Source: Ifrita kowaldi
Lineage: Eukaryota; Chordata; Aves; Passeriformes; Cinclosomatidae
DNA length: 64,000 nucleotides
Assembly: GCA_013398055.1 (NCBI GenBank)
Contig: VZRS01014167.1
Coordinates: 54,471-118,470, forward strand
Direction of reading: 5' to 3'
Each line of letters begins with the position of its first letter. The first letter of the stretch is position 1. Both the position numbers and the translations under genes were made by a program. The notes beneath the pieces were generated by a model. The model saw only the letters and a program-made list of their open reading frames with translations. It searched no databases and was not told the DNA's origin. This document shows, piece after piece, positions 1 to 11,959 of this stretch.

Positions 1-1950
1 CATCAGTGCTTGATTTAATCAGGACATCTTGGCACGAAAAGCAGCCTCCTCCTGACCCCTGCACTTGCACTGGGAGTTAAATTTAATGAGGCAAAGAGCC
101 TTTCCAGTGCCCTTAAAGCCTCAAGAGTTGTGGGTGTGAATGTGAGTGGCACCACCAGGAGACAACAGACCCCCTGAGGGTGTTGGCTGACTCTGGGGAA
201 CAGCGGATCTGCTGCCTGGACCTGAGGGCAAAAAGACGGCAGTGTGACAGTGTGGGGACGTGGCACAGGGCTCGTGCTGGGAGAGAAAGCAGGAGCACAT
301 CAACCAGCACCCACAGGAGCCTGGGAAAACAGGAATCCCCTTGGATGGGGGCTGTCCCGTGCTGCGTGGATGGCTCCCAGCGTGAGGGGAGGTTGGGCTG
401 GATCTCCAGAGCTCTCTTGCCGCCGGTGTTTCTGTGATTAACGCCTGGGCATCACCGATTTGTTGGTTCAGTTTTCTCTGCAGAGCTGGGCAGGTGTGTT
501 GGCAGTCTGGGAAACAACTTCGCAGCCAGGAGCTGGGATGGGGGACTGGGAAGCTCTTCCCTCTGCTGGGTGGTTGCTGGCTGAGGCACCTCAGGTGCAG
601 GTTCCCTGGGGACACAGGCATCCAGCTCTGCCTTTGCCCCTGGCCTTGCTTCTGGAGCCTGTCCCTTATGGTTTTGTCTACAAAGTGTTTTGTCCTGTCC
701 AAGCGTGGAAGAAAAGCCTCCCTTGCTCCAGGGAACAGAGACTGGAGCAAGAGAGCAGCAGAAATACAGGTCAGCTCACTCCAGTGAGGGTGGTGGTGTG
801 CTGTGTCCTCCTTTAAAGGTGACCCAAGAAGCTGCGAAGGCCTGAGTTGAGCTTGAGCTGTGGGGTTTTTAGGCCTCTCTTGGGACCCCAGGGAAGGCAG
901 CAGGGGGATTTGCTTTTATTAAGTTAGAGAGAAACAAGCAAAAATGCATCACTGGTGTCTGCAAGCCCACGATGAGTAGCTGCTGGCTGTGGAAAATCAT
1001 GACCAGCCAAATGTGGAACTCAGGCTGCGGTGTGATTGTGGGTGGCCACACCGTGCCTGTGCTTCAGCCCAGCCCCTGCTCATCTCCTGCAGCCTTTTGG
1101 GTTGCAGATGAGGGCCAGAAACACCAAAGCAAGCAAAGAAAAAGGTGGTGATCCCAAGAACTGGGAGTTTGGGGTTTGCTGGGTCCCAGCACAGCCCAGC
1201 TCAGAGGTGCAAGGCCCTGCCTGCACATCCCACAGGAAAGCTGAGCACCGTGGCCATTCCTGCTTTCCCTTCATGAGGGAAGCTGCCTTTCCCTCCCGGA
1301 GGAGGTTTGCACCCAGCAGCTTTGCAGGAGTGCTTTACACTTCTCCTTCCAGCTGCTTTGTTCTCTCGCCTCCCTGCTGTTTCCTTGGAAAAGTTAATTT
1401 CCCCTGTGGACTTTCTCTAGATGGAAACATTCCCCCTCAATGGATTCAGTGAGCACGGAAAACATCCTGTTTGAGCCTGAACGGGAATAATTAGAAGCAC
1501 CTTTTGGTGAGGAAGAAAAACAGGCATGCCCTGAGAAATCTTGCACCCCTATATCCACACCTGGGGTCACTCTGTGTATGAGATGGGGCCTGGATTTAGG
1601 GCAACAGCTTCCCAAAATCTCCTGTTCCAGCTTCAACACACTCCCCACTACCTTGTGCAGCAGCTGGCACCGGCAAAAAGCAAATGTAGCATGTTACTAA
1701 AGTGTTATGTCTCTTTATGCACTCACTTTAGGCTGGTGCTAGCTGCAGCAGGAGGTGTTGGGTGGTGGAAAATCAGATGTTTCAGCTATTGCCTCAATTA
1801 TAGATAGCTCTGCCTGGGAAAAGACTTCTCTGCCTGAGAAAAGGCAGTGGAGTGAGAGGGACAGCAGCCAGCTACGGGGATGGCTGGGAGAGGATTCACA
1901 GGGAACACACTGTAGCCCTCCTCTGGTCCAGATTTTGGAGTGTTACTCTT

Positions 1951-1969
1951 AAAAAAAAAAAAAAAAAAA
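1951..1969. repeat. Poly-A run
   Basis: About 19 consecutive A bases follow TTACTCTT. It could be the tail of an old retrotransposed sequence, but no recognisable body is attached, so it is listed only as a simple repeat. Confidence 0.9.
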
Positions 1970-3069
1970 GGGATTTTTCCTTGGGAAGCTGAGGCAAGGA
2001 CAGCCGTGGTCAGCAGTGCAGCTGACACAGAGTCAGGGTGACCAGTGCCCGTCCTGGGCTCCAGCTGCTTCACCCTGCACAGAGCACCAGCTCCCGGGAA
2101 TGCTGCCTCCCCTGCTGCTCCCAGGTGCTGTGCTGAGCCTTAATTTTTAAAGAGAGAGCAAGAGAATTAATTTTCTCGGAAAACACGGCACAAAGTGGAG
2201 ATGTTCTGCAGAGAGAGAATTATTTTTTTTCCCTCCGTACTCATGATAGAAAATTGTAATAGGCTTTGTTCTGACGAGCGTTGCAGTACTTATCAGGGTA
2301 AATTTAGTATTGCCTCCCATTATAAATGACAAGGAAGGTACAGCTAAAACAAAACTTTATCCTGACATTTCAGGAGCAGCTGTGCTTAGATAAAGTGGTT
2401 TTTGCTCGTCTTTTCAAATTGGGATGAATTAACTGCTGGATTTGGAATTTCCTGCCAGGTCAAAGTCCTGTTACGGCACTGTTTATAGTCAGATGGGGCG
2501 AAAAAACACCAGAATGGAAAGTACTGAGGCAAAAGTTTTAATTATTAAGAGTCTAGAGCTGAGCATGGAGAAATCACAGCCCATCACAACCCTACTGCTC
2601 CCTCACCGTGTGAGTGTGAACAGAATACCCTGGTTTTTGTGTCCCAGAGGAAACAGGGAAGAATTCCTCCTCCTGAGGACACTGTGGGATGGTGTGGATA
2701 GGCTCAAACAGCAAAAGGGGAAGCCAGAGGGTGGCCAAAGGGATGGGGATGTCATTTTCTGCAATGTGCTCTGTGCAGGGGCAGTCTTGGTGTCAGGGGA
2801 GTGGTGTGGAGGGCTGAGCTCAGCCTCCACCCTGATTTAGTGATGAAAATGGGCTGAAAGGCGAGCAGAGAGGGCTGGGGAAAACTCATGTGAGGGGCAA
2901 AACAGCAATAAATGTCTTGGGGGTGTCTGCAGGGGGTGCCCCCTGCTCTGGATGCAAATGCAAGGACAGATGGACAGGGAGATCTGTGGCTTTGAGAGGG
3001 ATTTTGGGACCAAAAGCATTTAGTATGGATGGAAACCACTTGCTTTGCGTGTCATTTGCCCTGTTCTTA

Positions 3070-3212
3070 TATTGTTCTTTCTCTTTCTTTTCCTTCCTTC
3101 CTTCCTTCCTTCCTTCCTTCCTTCCTTCCTTCCTTCCTTCCTTCTCTCTTTCTCTCTCTTTTTATTTTCTTTCTAATAATAATAATAACAATTATTATTA
3201 TTATTATTATTT
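3070..3212. repeat. Compound microsatellite (CTTC)n - (CT)n - (AAT/ATT)n
   Basis: A pyrimidine-rich lead-in is followed by about 13 units of CTTC (3091-3144), then a CT-rich stretch, then alternating AAT and ATT triplets to about 3212. It is a perfect to near-perfect tandem repeat and probably length-polymorphic. Confidence 0.95.
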
Positions 3213-5026
3213 CCAAACAAATATTATTCTTTCCAGCTAAAGGAAATTAAGCTTAGACTCACAACCTCTGTGCTGACCCTGCCTGACCCCTTAGCCCAAG
3301 TGCCCCCTCGAAACAGTTTAAGTGGGAGTGGGACCCTCTGGGGATTTCTCTGAGAGCTGGTGCCATTCCCAGAGCAGCCTTGTGTGGATGATCACTGCTC
3401 AGAACAGTTCCCTCAGCCCAAACCAGTGCACTCAGCTTCCAGACTTGCCTGAGGCTGTGAGGGCAGCAGGACTGTGGGAATGAATCCCTCAGAGGTGAAG
3501 AATCACTACGGGTGCTCAGAGGAGAGCTGCATTTACGTGCAGTTCTTTTGTCAAAGCTGGGACACACCCGAGGGGAGACAGCAGCTGTCCCTGGGAGGTG
3601 ACAGCCAGGAGCCTTTGCAGCTCCTGGAGTGGCCACATGTCCTCTCCGGGCTCTCCTTTCCCTTTCCCCTCCCTCACTTCTCTCTTTCTCCCTGCCCTCA
3701 GTGAGACTTTTATCTCCCTCTTGGTTCTCCTCACGTTTTTGTGACCGTGTCTTCACTCCAAGTCCCTCTGCCCCTTCCCTCAGCTCCCTGCACATGCACA
3801 GGCAGCCGCTGTGGCTGGAGCTGCTGCTCCCCAGCCTGGAGAAGACCTGCCCTGTGCTCCATCACTCTCGGCCTGTTGCCAGGCAACGCAGCATCGCATG
3901 GATTTCACTCCCAAGCTCCCAAACAAACTGCAGATACAGGGGATTTTTCTCCTGGTCTTCCAGAGAGGGACCTCACCTGCCTCTCTGGCAGGCCTGAGGG
4001 GTCTCCAGCAGTCACTGGAGGAGCTGCAGCTCCTTGCTTCACCTCCCCATCTGCCAGTTTGGCGCTTGGGAAGTCACACACTGAGTTTTGTTGGAAGGCA
4101 GCGGCTCCCTCGGGGCACGGCCCCACTTGGAGCGGTGGGAAACCCTGGTGTGATCCTCATCTCCCACGGGGAATTGTTTAACAGCTGTCCCACCCTCGGG
4201 CTGCACAGGGCTGTGTAATTACACAGGAGTTCTGTTTTCCCAGCTCCAAATGCTGAAATGACTCCAGAAGTCGAGGCATGACCCGAGGTTGCTCGTTGTC
4301 AGCGGGCTGATGGACTGTCAGATCCATCTCAGGAGCAGGACACACGTCTCACTGTCTCCCAACCCATAACACACAAATCGCGTTTCATGACAGCCATAGA
4401 ACACTCCTGAGAGCAAATTTTGGCACAATTATCACCCTTTTCAGGTCATAAAAGTCACTCAGAGCTCAGCCACCTGTTTAGAGCTGTCAGCCAAAGCCTC
4501 CTGCAACCACTGCCAGCGGTTAAGCACCATGGAAAAGCACACGTGAATTATCCCAGGTGAAATGCTGAGCTGAGGAGGGGCACACATCGTGTTCCCAGTG
4601 GGAATGGGCTGCAAATGCCCTGTCCTGGGCAGGAGGAGTGCTAGAGGAAGGAAGCACACCTCTCCCACAGCAGGACATGCCTTCAGAAGGCACATTTTGC
4701 ATGTGTCCTCCTGCACCTCCACACTGAACGCTGGACTCGGGAGTGCCTCCATCACAGAAAGAAGCCTGCAAGTTGGCTTAGGTGTCCAGCCAAAACTGAG
4801 AGACCAAATTTGGGAAGCCAGAAACCTCCCAGCTGGGAATGGGGCACTACCAGTGGGCACCTATTGATCCAGAACATGTTTTAGGGGGTCCTGATCTGCT
4901 CCAGGGAAAGAACTGAGCAGAGCAGCTCCCTGGCACCCTGTGACACTGGAAGGGTATAGATTGACAGGTTGGTGGATCCTCTTGCACCCTTTATTGGAAA
5001 CTTTCATGCTCCATTAGCTCTCTGAA

Positions 5027-5660
5027 ATGCCTGTGCACCAATGCATGGGGGATAAACAAGAAGATTTAGAGATCTCTGCGTGGTCACAGAGCCATAATCT
5101 CATCACAGTTACAGCTCACGGGGAGCAGGAGAGGTACCTGAGGCCTGGAGAAAAGCCCAGTCACTCCAGTCCTCAAAAAGGGCATGAAGGAGGACCCAGG
5201 GAAGTGCAGGCCAGTCAGCCTCAGCTCCATCCCTGGAAAGGTTATGGGACAGCTCATCCTGAATGTCATCTCCACGCATGTGGAGGAAGAGAAGGTTACC
5301 AGGAGTAGTCAACATGGGTTCAGCAAGGGGAAGTCATGCTTGACCAATTGCTAGCCTCCGGGGATGGAATGACTGGCTGGGTGGGTGAGGGGACAGCGAT
5401 GGTTCCTGTCTGCCCTGGCCTCAGCAGAGTTTCTGACACTCTCCCACAACATCCCCGTGGTGAGGTTGGGGAAATCAAGAGGTTGAGATTGGACAGTGGG
5501 TTGAGAACTGGCTGAGTGGCAGAGCTCAGAGGGTTCTGATGGTGGCCCAGAGTCCAGCTGGACGCCTGTAACTGGTGCTGTTCCCCAGGGGTCACTGCTG
5601 GCCCCAGTCCTGTTCAACTTAATTCATCCATGACCTGGAGGAAGGGGCACTGCCTGTGGA
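5027..5660 (+). mobile_element. CR1 LINE ORF2 fragment (endonuclease and reverse transcriptase), dead
   Basis: The + strand encodes decayed pieces of a CR1 ORF2 protein. Around 5045-5110 it reads GDKQEDLEISAWSQ, resembling the start of the endonuclease domain. From about 5130 it jumps to the reverse transcriptase, with RPVSLSSIPGKVMGQ and then QHGFSKGKSCLTN near 5310-5346. A PQGSLLAPVLFN motif follows near 5585-5620, matching the family's VPQGSVLGPVLFN. The part between endonuclease and RT is missing. There are in-frame stops and frame changes, and the FADD catalytic box that should follow is not visible. It is an internally deleted, non-functional copy. Boundaries are approximate. Confidence 0.85.
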
Positions 5661-8600
5661 GGACGCGCCACGAGCTTTGTCACGGGATAAACACGCAGGA
5701 GGACTGCAGGAGATCTGGGCCTGACACCCTGATAGAGGAATGGAGTGCAGGTGTCCCCAGGGACCCTCTCTTGTCCCCTTTGCAGTGTCCCCTCGGTGCA
5801 GGTGGTGGACGCTGCAGGGCTTTTGGAGGATGCAGGTGGCACCTGCTCCGGGAACACGCTGTCCCTGCAGCCAGCAGGGACCAGCAGCTGGGCTTCTCAG
5901 CTCCTCCTGCCTCCTGGGTGCTGGTGCTGAGCCCTGGCCCTCCTTGGGACAGGAGAGCTGTGGGGACAGAGGGAGAAAGAGGAGCTGAAACCATCCGCAC
6001 CTCCATGCGGTGGTCAGGAGTGGGATTTTTTACCTAGATCCCCGTAATCCATTCTGCTGCTGCTTCCAGATGTTTTTGTTGTAGCTCCATGACTCAGCCC
6101 AGGAGCTCTGACTCACAAGGGCACTCCTCTGCTGGCACAGGTGGGAAGGAGCGTCCCTAGGAGTGAGAGGTGCTGCACCCTCTGAGATGGGAAGGCCTCA
6201 AGGGGGTCATGGGCCCAGCCCTCAGTGTCAGAACAGACTCCATCTCTGACAGTAATGAGCAGGGAGGCATTTTTTGGCACTTCTTAACTGTCTGCAGGGG
6301 CCGAAGGGCCTTTTCCTTGCCTTGTGCCCTTCACACTGCCAGTCATAACACGATCAGAAGTGCCAGTCCCGAGGGGCATCACTGCTCCTCCTGAGCACCA
6401 CCATGGAAATGCAAAGAGAAAATCAGCCAGGGGACCTGCAGACAGGCACGGATTCACAGGGCCGGGGCTCTGCATCCCTCAGCACCCGTGCAGGGATGGA
6501 TTCACACCTCCCCTGGCACCACAGCTTTGCTGGGGATGTGTGTCAGCCCTGAGGCTGCCCTGCAGACCTGACTCACCTGCCTTCCCCATCGCCCGCCTCG
6601 GGTGTGGCTGGGGCAGGTTGTCCTGGTGCCCCAGGCTCAGCACGGTGTCACTGTCACCCTGCAGGCTGTCTGGGCATGGCAGGAGGAGGCTGTGGCATTG
6701 GGAGCAATGTTCTTCCGTTGTAGGCACGAGAGCTGAACCTCAACAACCACAGCCAGCAACAACCACAGCCAGCACAGCACTTCTGCACCCTCAGAACCAA
6801 AGGACCTTTGCTCGGCCAGAGCATTCCTCGAGTGAAGGAAAACCCAAACTAAACGTTGTCTGCAGCCTCCTAAGCTTAAAGACAGGCTGGAATGGGAGGT
6901 GGTGCATGAACCCACCTCCATGGACAATCCTTTCTCCCTTCCCAGCACCCTTTCCATGCTCTACTTAAAGAGATTTGAGCAGAGAGGACACACAGGACTG
7001 CAGGCAAATTCTGCTCATCGCTTCCTCCATTCACAGTTCCTAAGAATGGTCGACATTTCCACTTCCTCCGGACCAGTTTGCACTACTTTGCAAAGTGGTG
7101 AAGGATCTTTAACTCAACAAAGATGGGGAACCTCGTGAATACACTCTGGGGCATTTCCTGAGGAATATGTAACATCTAGCACATGGTGTGTCCAAGCAGA
7201 GGGGCTCCTGGGCTAATACATGAGGAGGCATTTGTGATTCAGAGGATGCAGAGTCACCAAAACAGGGGGCACAGCTGCCCAAGCCATTGCTGGTGGCTGT
7301 CAGCCCCACCAGACCTGTGGTCCTTCCTTGCCAGCACCTGAGGGTGTTTAGGTGGCACTGTGGTTGATGATGGAGCATTTGTCCTGTAGGACAGCTTGAG
7401 GGAAACCTTTCCTGCAGGAACCTAGGACTGGAATTGCAAAGGCTCTTCGGCTTGGTGAGCTCAGTCCTGGATGCAGCTGCAGCAGGAGACAGAGGCTGTG
7501 TGCTAGGCCAGGTGAGAAATCTCCCCCGGCCTCTGCTTGTCTCTATTTCCACCTCATGAGGTGCACTTCATTTATTTCAGGCTGTTTTCTACCTTCTACA
7601 CAGAAATGTCAGCTCTAAGACAGTATTTTCTCATTTTCTGCAGGACTTTCATTAAATTTCTGGTTTAATAAAAGTTCTTTTGCTCTCTCCACTCTTGTCC
7701 TTTTCCTGCTTCAGAAGAACAACCATCTTGTGCTGGGAATTGTTGGCTGGACAGAAGAGCCAGCTCTCCAGCTGGCTGGGAGAGGGGATGAGGGAGATTT
7801 TTCACCTTGATGGCAAGCCCTTGAGAAAAGCAGCACTTGGGGCTTGGAGTCAGCAGTGGCCACAGGATAAGAAGGGAGACCAGGGTGTGGAGGTTGCAGC
7901 AGAGCAACAAGTAAGAGAAGAGTGAAAAGGAGTGATTTAACAGTGCAGGACAGCAAATGGCCACGAACACGATGCTCCGTGGCCTCTGCAGGGTGGTTAC
8001 AGCCACAGCACGGCATCTCCAGCAGCCTCTCACAGACATCTGCAGGCTCAGAATGTGAACTTCCAAAAAACCCATCTCTGGAGAGCAGAGAGCCCCCAGC
8101 AGGGGAGGGAGACACAGCGTTTGGGGTTCTGGGAGGGGCTCGAGGATGCCCATCTTCTGGGGGGCAAGGAGCAAACCCCTCAGCGAGCACGGCCACGTAT
8201 CACTGCGATCAGCCTTCACGAGACCCAGCGGAGAGGGGTGACTAACTCCAGAGCTGTCCTTTATTCCAGAACCTGGCTCCAGGTGGGTTATTCAGGAGCA
8301 CACAACAGCTCCTCTGGATGCATTCCCTGCCAAGCAGTCGCCTTTTCCAAAGTGTCCCGTTGTGGCTGAGTGGTCAGATAATTCGTGTGACACGGTTTCT
8401 GCTCCCGACTGGGGGAACTTGCAAGCACAAATGTCACCATTTGTGAGCATAATTTTTCCTCTTCATGTATGCCTCTGACATTTGCTTTCCACTTACCTTT
8501 CCTGCCAGTAACATGCAATCATAGCTGGTGGGAGGGAGCAGAGCAAAGGGGCCACAAGGGAAAGGGACCAGGCGGGGCTAAATGGGGCCTCTGGTGCCGG

Positions 8601-10637
8601 GAGGCAAATGCTTCTCATCTCCTCCCCAAGAGCTCCTCCCTGGTGCCCAGCAGCTTAAATCAGAAAGAATGCTTCAGAAAGTCACTGCTGTCAGGAGCTC
8701 TGTGTGCTGGCAGCAGCACAGGGGGTAAATGCTGTACCTGTACGACAGCCAGCACCTGATGGCACCAGGCAGCTCCGGGATGGGCACACGGGGACATCTC
8801 GCAGGTCCAGATCTGCTGGGCTGGTTCCTCTTCTTCAGCAGGAGGGTGGAGAAACCCTATTGCTTTGGCCCACCTCTCATGGACCCCTCAGCCACAGGAA
8901 GCTCCTGGGGGGGCAGACAAAGCATGGATTGCTCGTGATATTGGGTGTGCGGAAGCCCAGGAGCATCCTGAGGGCACAGTGGCCAGCCAGCACTGGGAGC
9001 CCAGGCAGACAGGCTCGCTCTGGGCTGTGATGCAGTGAAACATCACCAGCCACAGCTGGGTGTCCTGGTGGAGTCCCTGCACCCTGGATTCCCTGGGGGA
9101 GGCCACAGTGAGTGGCCTGCAGTGAAAGTCCACACAGGAAGACACATTCACTGGCGTGTGACAAGCGCCGCTCACCTGCTTTGGGCTTTGAGAAGGCAGT
9201 GCAGACCACTGCTCTGAGCTTAATTTGCTTAAGTCTGGACAAGCAGGAGTGCTAAACAAAGCAGAGAACCTTTTCCACCAGCCTCAGCAGCAGGTGAGAA
9301 GACCTTTTCCCCTCCCATTCTAGCACAGCCTCATTGTAGATGTTGAACCTTCCCTGAGCCTTCCTTTTCCCCACAAGTCCCACACGTTCACTGCCCCCAG
9401 GATCTCCCTGCAGCAACGCCAGGACAGTGCAGCACACCACTCAGCTTTTCCTTGGTTTAATGTCTCTGCATTGCAACAGCCCAGCCTGGCCTGCAAGGGG
9501 GAAGCTCTTCACAAAGGTCACTCCCCACAGTGCTTTTTGGGAGAAGGACATTGGGAGCACGCCAGCTGTGGCGTGCCTCTGATGGGGAAACCATGTAGAG
9601 CCAAGCCAAGCATGAGGGAAAGGAGCATTAGGAACTCCAGAGACAAGGATTCTGCCAGGCTGGGCTGGGCACGTCTCTCTGCAGGGAAGGGCAGGACAGA
9701 GGAGCTGCTTGGTGGCCGCTGGGCATCACCCTGTGCCCCTTCAGAGGTGTTTTGGACCTGGTCCAGCCCAGCTGCAGTGACACATTCTGCTCCCTTGTCC
9801 CAGAGGGCTTTGGAGACCATCCACACACAGGTGCAAGCCAGGACTTACCTGCTCGGAGGGGCTGCTCTGGGCTGCCAGGCAGGTGCACAGGAGATCCCAT
9901 CCAGGGTGGTGAGAGCTCGGATGTTTCCTCCTGGAGCCATGGCTTCTGCTCTGCATTCAAAGTGCTGCTGGATCTCTTCTTTTTCCTAGGGAAAAAAAAA
10001 AAACTCCTTCATGGTAGTACATTACTGCACGCCTGATGTCGAGTTCCTTAATTATATTACTTTTTTAAGCCAAAGATCAGAGGCTGGTGCACAGGGCACT
10101 GTGAGGGTTTCAGTGGCTGTTGCCATTCCAGCAGGCAAAGCCCCAGCAGCTGATCCCCAGCAGCATTTCTGGAAGTTCAGGCTCCCTTTTCCCACAAACT
10201 CCATTGTATGCATAACGCAGCATCCTTCAGGGAGAGCAGAGCATCCCTCCTGAACCGGCCTTCCCCAGCCTGGGGAAGTCCCCAGCCCCACCAGAGCCTC
10301 CAGATCTTCCCCAGAGCCCCAGGAGGAGGCCACCAGGCCACTCTGCTCTGTGGCATGGAGACATTCTGAGTAAATCACCTTATTCTTTATCTCAGTGGCT
10401 GCAGGAGGAAGCTCAGCCTGTGCTGATGACAATGTTTCAGGCAACCACAGCACCCATCAGCGCTCGCAGCTGAGCCACTCTTGCCCAGGCACAGCCCCCC
10501 GCTCGCCAAAATGCCATCGCCTTTCCCATCATCTCCCCCGCGCCCACCTCCCCGGGGGAAAAACCCCAAAAAACCACCGCAGCAAAAACGCTCATCCATC
10601 CCCTCTGCAAGCCAGCAGGGGTTAATGTTGTCAGCCA

Positions 10638-10645
10638 TGACGTCA
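10638..10645 (+). promoter_or_regulatory. Consensus cAMP response element TGACGTCA
   Basis: A perfect 8-bp CRE palindrome lies 1.06 kb upstream of the start codon, at the edge of a GC-rich block. CREB/ATF-family factors bind this motif and are known regulators of several neuronal receptor genes. Function here is inferred from position alone. Confidence 0.5.
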
Positions 10646-10826
10646 GGATCCCAATTTGTCCGGAGAGTCCCCCTCCCCAACCACAAACTCCCTCTCTCCT
10701 CCCCTCCTCTTGTGACTTTGCAATGAGCAGCAAAACTCCACAGGAGCTGCGGCAACAGCGCTAGGGAGACATCCAGCCCTGCCTGCGAGAGCAGCGCTTT
10801 CGGCAGACAGGGATTTATTTATTTGC

Positions 10827-10910
10827 TACACATGCATATATGTAATTTTTTTTATTATTTACCAGGCTGCATTTGGTTTTCCTTTTTTTTTTTTATTTTT
10901 TTTTTTTAGC
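10827..10910. repeat. T-rich low-complexity tract
   Basis: A run of T-rich sequence with two near-pure T stretches interrupted by single A bases, within the presumed promoter region. Confidence 0.85.
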
Positions 10911-11089
10911 CTTTTCACAAAAAGCCCCAAACCTCCCAAGTGACGAGCTTGAGATTTCCCTAAAATAAAATAACTGCACAGTGGGGCTGGGTGGCTTCCC
11001 CTTCCCCCCTCGGAAAATAAAGAGGAAGGGGGAGCAAATAGGTAAAATCCAGAATAAAAATCATATTGCTCGAAAACTCACACGTCCTC

Positions 11090-11090
11090 C

Positions 11091-11123
<33 letters not shown>

Positions 11124-11124
11124 G
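11090..11124. repeat. (CT)n-(CA)n dinucleotide microsatellite
   Basis: About ten CT units run directly into about seven CA units, inside the presumed 5' regulatory region about 0.6 kb before the start codon. Confidence 0.95.
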
Positions 11125-11248
11125 CTCTTTCTCCTCCTCCTCCTCTCTGAAGGTGGGTAGCAGGAGCCATGCAACATCTGCAGAACCGGATGGCAAAAGA
11201 GCAGGAGGAAAAATAATCCAAGTGGAGTGCTCAGGGGACACTGAGTTG

Positions 11249-11263
11249 GTTTTTTTTCTTTTT

Positions 11264-11298
<35 letters not shown>

Positions 11299-11345
11299 CC
11301 TTTTTTTTTTTTTTTTTAATTTTCTTATTTTTTCCTTCTTCGTCT
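11249..11345. repeat. Long poly-pyrimidine (mostly T) tract
   Basis: Nearly 100 bases made almost only of T with a few C bases and one AA, lying 360-450 bases upstream of the start codon. Runs this long are prone to length error in assemblies. Confidence 0.95.
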
Positions 11346-11703
11346 TCTTCTGCCGTGTACCTGTGAGATTCGATTTCACATTTTGCTGAGCCCATTTTGG
11401 GGCATTTTATTTTTCTTTCTCTTGGGATTTTCTCCATTGCCAGAGGATGTCTCTTGTTGAGAGGATGCTGAAAGGAAGAAGAAACGAATTCTTTGACTGG
11501 CACTGAAGGAGTGGGGGGGTATTTTTCCCCCTCATTTTTTAGTTTATTGTCATTATTCTTTTTCTCTAGGAAATCATTAATTGGGGGGGGGGTTGGCTTC
11601 TTTTTTCCCTCCCCCCCTTTTTTTGGAGGGGGATTTCAGAAGATCCATTTTTCCTTCCCCTCCCCTCCAAAGATTTTTTTTTTCATCCTTCGTCTTTGTG
11701 GAA

Positions 11704-11783
11704 ATGTGGACATTTCAGGCAGACAGATTGAGTGGAATTGTCTCTGCTTTAGCAGCTCTTTGTCTCGCCTGCTGTGCGCAAAG
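11704..11783 (+). CDS. GABRB4: GABA-A receptor beta-type subunit, coding exon 1 (signal peptide)
   Basis: Encodes residues 1-26 and two bases of codon 27: MWTFQADRL, then a hydrophobic core GIVSALAALCLACCA and Q26. This is a normal secretory signal peptide, with likely cleavage near A25, and directs the subunit into the ER and on to the plasma membrane. The ATG follows GGAA, giving a purine at -3. An in-frame stop at 11578-11580 with no intervening ATG supports this start. The exon ends in CAAAG before a GTAAGG donor at 11784. The two trailing bases combine with the first base of exon 2 to make Ser27. The N-terminal sequence fits my memory of the chicken beta-4 precursor. Signal peptides vary between paralogues, so the identity rests mainly on exons 2-4. 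A transcript is needed to settle the 5' end. Confidence 0.85.
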
Positions 11784-11959
11784 GTAAGGATTGCGATCCC
11801 AGGCTGCAGGGACAGGGGGGCTGCCACAGCGCTTGTTTGTCTTGTTTGGGGTTTTCTCCATCGATCTGGATGTGGGAAAGGGGAGGGGGTTCTTTCCCCA
11901 AATCGCTTCCCCTGCCGCCTGCTATTGTTATTCCCCAGCTCCTGCCGTTCTAGGGGGAG

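Larger units (their letters stand above)
1..10400. other. Upstream intergenic region, no gene recognised
   Basis: No open frame here resembles a known protein, and none shows paired splice sites with family similarity. The many short frames on both strands are chance openings in moderately GC-rich DNA. The stretch holds a poly-A run (1951-1969), an AT-rich block (about 2140-2420), a compound microsatellite (about 3070-3212) and a degenerate CR1 retrotransposon fragment (about 5027-5660). In mammals the gene upstream and head-to-head of the theta/beta-4 subunit gene is GABRA3. I looked for an alpha-3 signal-peptide or N-terminal exon on the minus strand and did not see one. Confidence 0.7.
10440..11703 (+). 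promoter_or_regulatory. GABRB4: Presumed promoter and 5' UTR of the GABA-A beta-type gene
   Basis: This segment lies directly upstream of the initiating ATG at 11704. It begins with a C-rich, CpG-containing block (10480-10560), followed by a consensus CRE palindrome at 10638-10645. It then becomes strongly pyrimidine- and T-rich (10830-10910, 11090-11345, 11520-11690). No clear TATA box at a believable distance was found. The transcription start site cannot be fixed from sequence. An in-frame stop at 11578-11580 with no ATG between it and 11704 supports 11704 as the initiator. The extent of the region is inferred. Confidence 0.5.

Noticed and set aside
2890..3250. Plus-strand frames with poly-Phe/Ser/Leu and poly-Asn/Tyr
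   Set aside because: These are translations of the CTTC and ATT microsatellites.
1..10400. Possible GABRA3 5' exon on the minus strand (expected head-to-head neighbour)
   Set aside because: No minus-strand stretch encodes a recognisable alpha-3 signal peptide or the N-terminal helix of an alpha subunit. The neighbour, if present, lies further left.
11581..11703. Upstream extension of the exon 1 reading frame starting at TTG
   Set aside because: The frame is open only from a stop at 11578-11580 and contains no ATG before 11704. The translated stretch is a Phe/Pro-rich reading of pyrimidine runs and would destroy the signal peptide.
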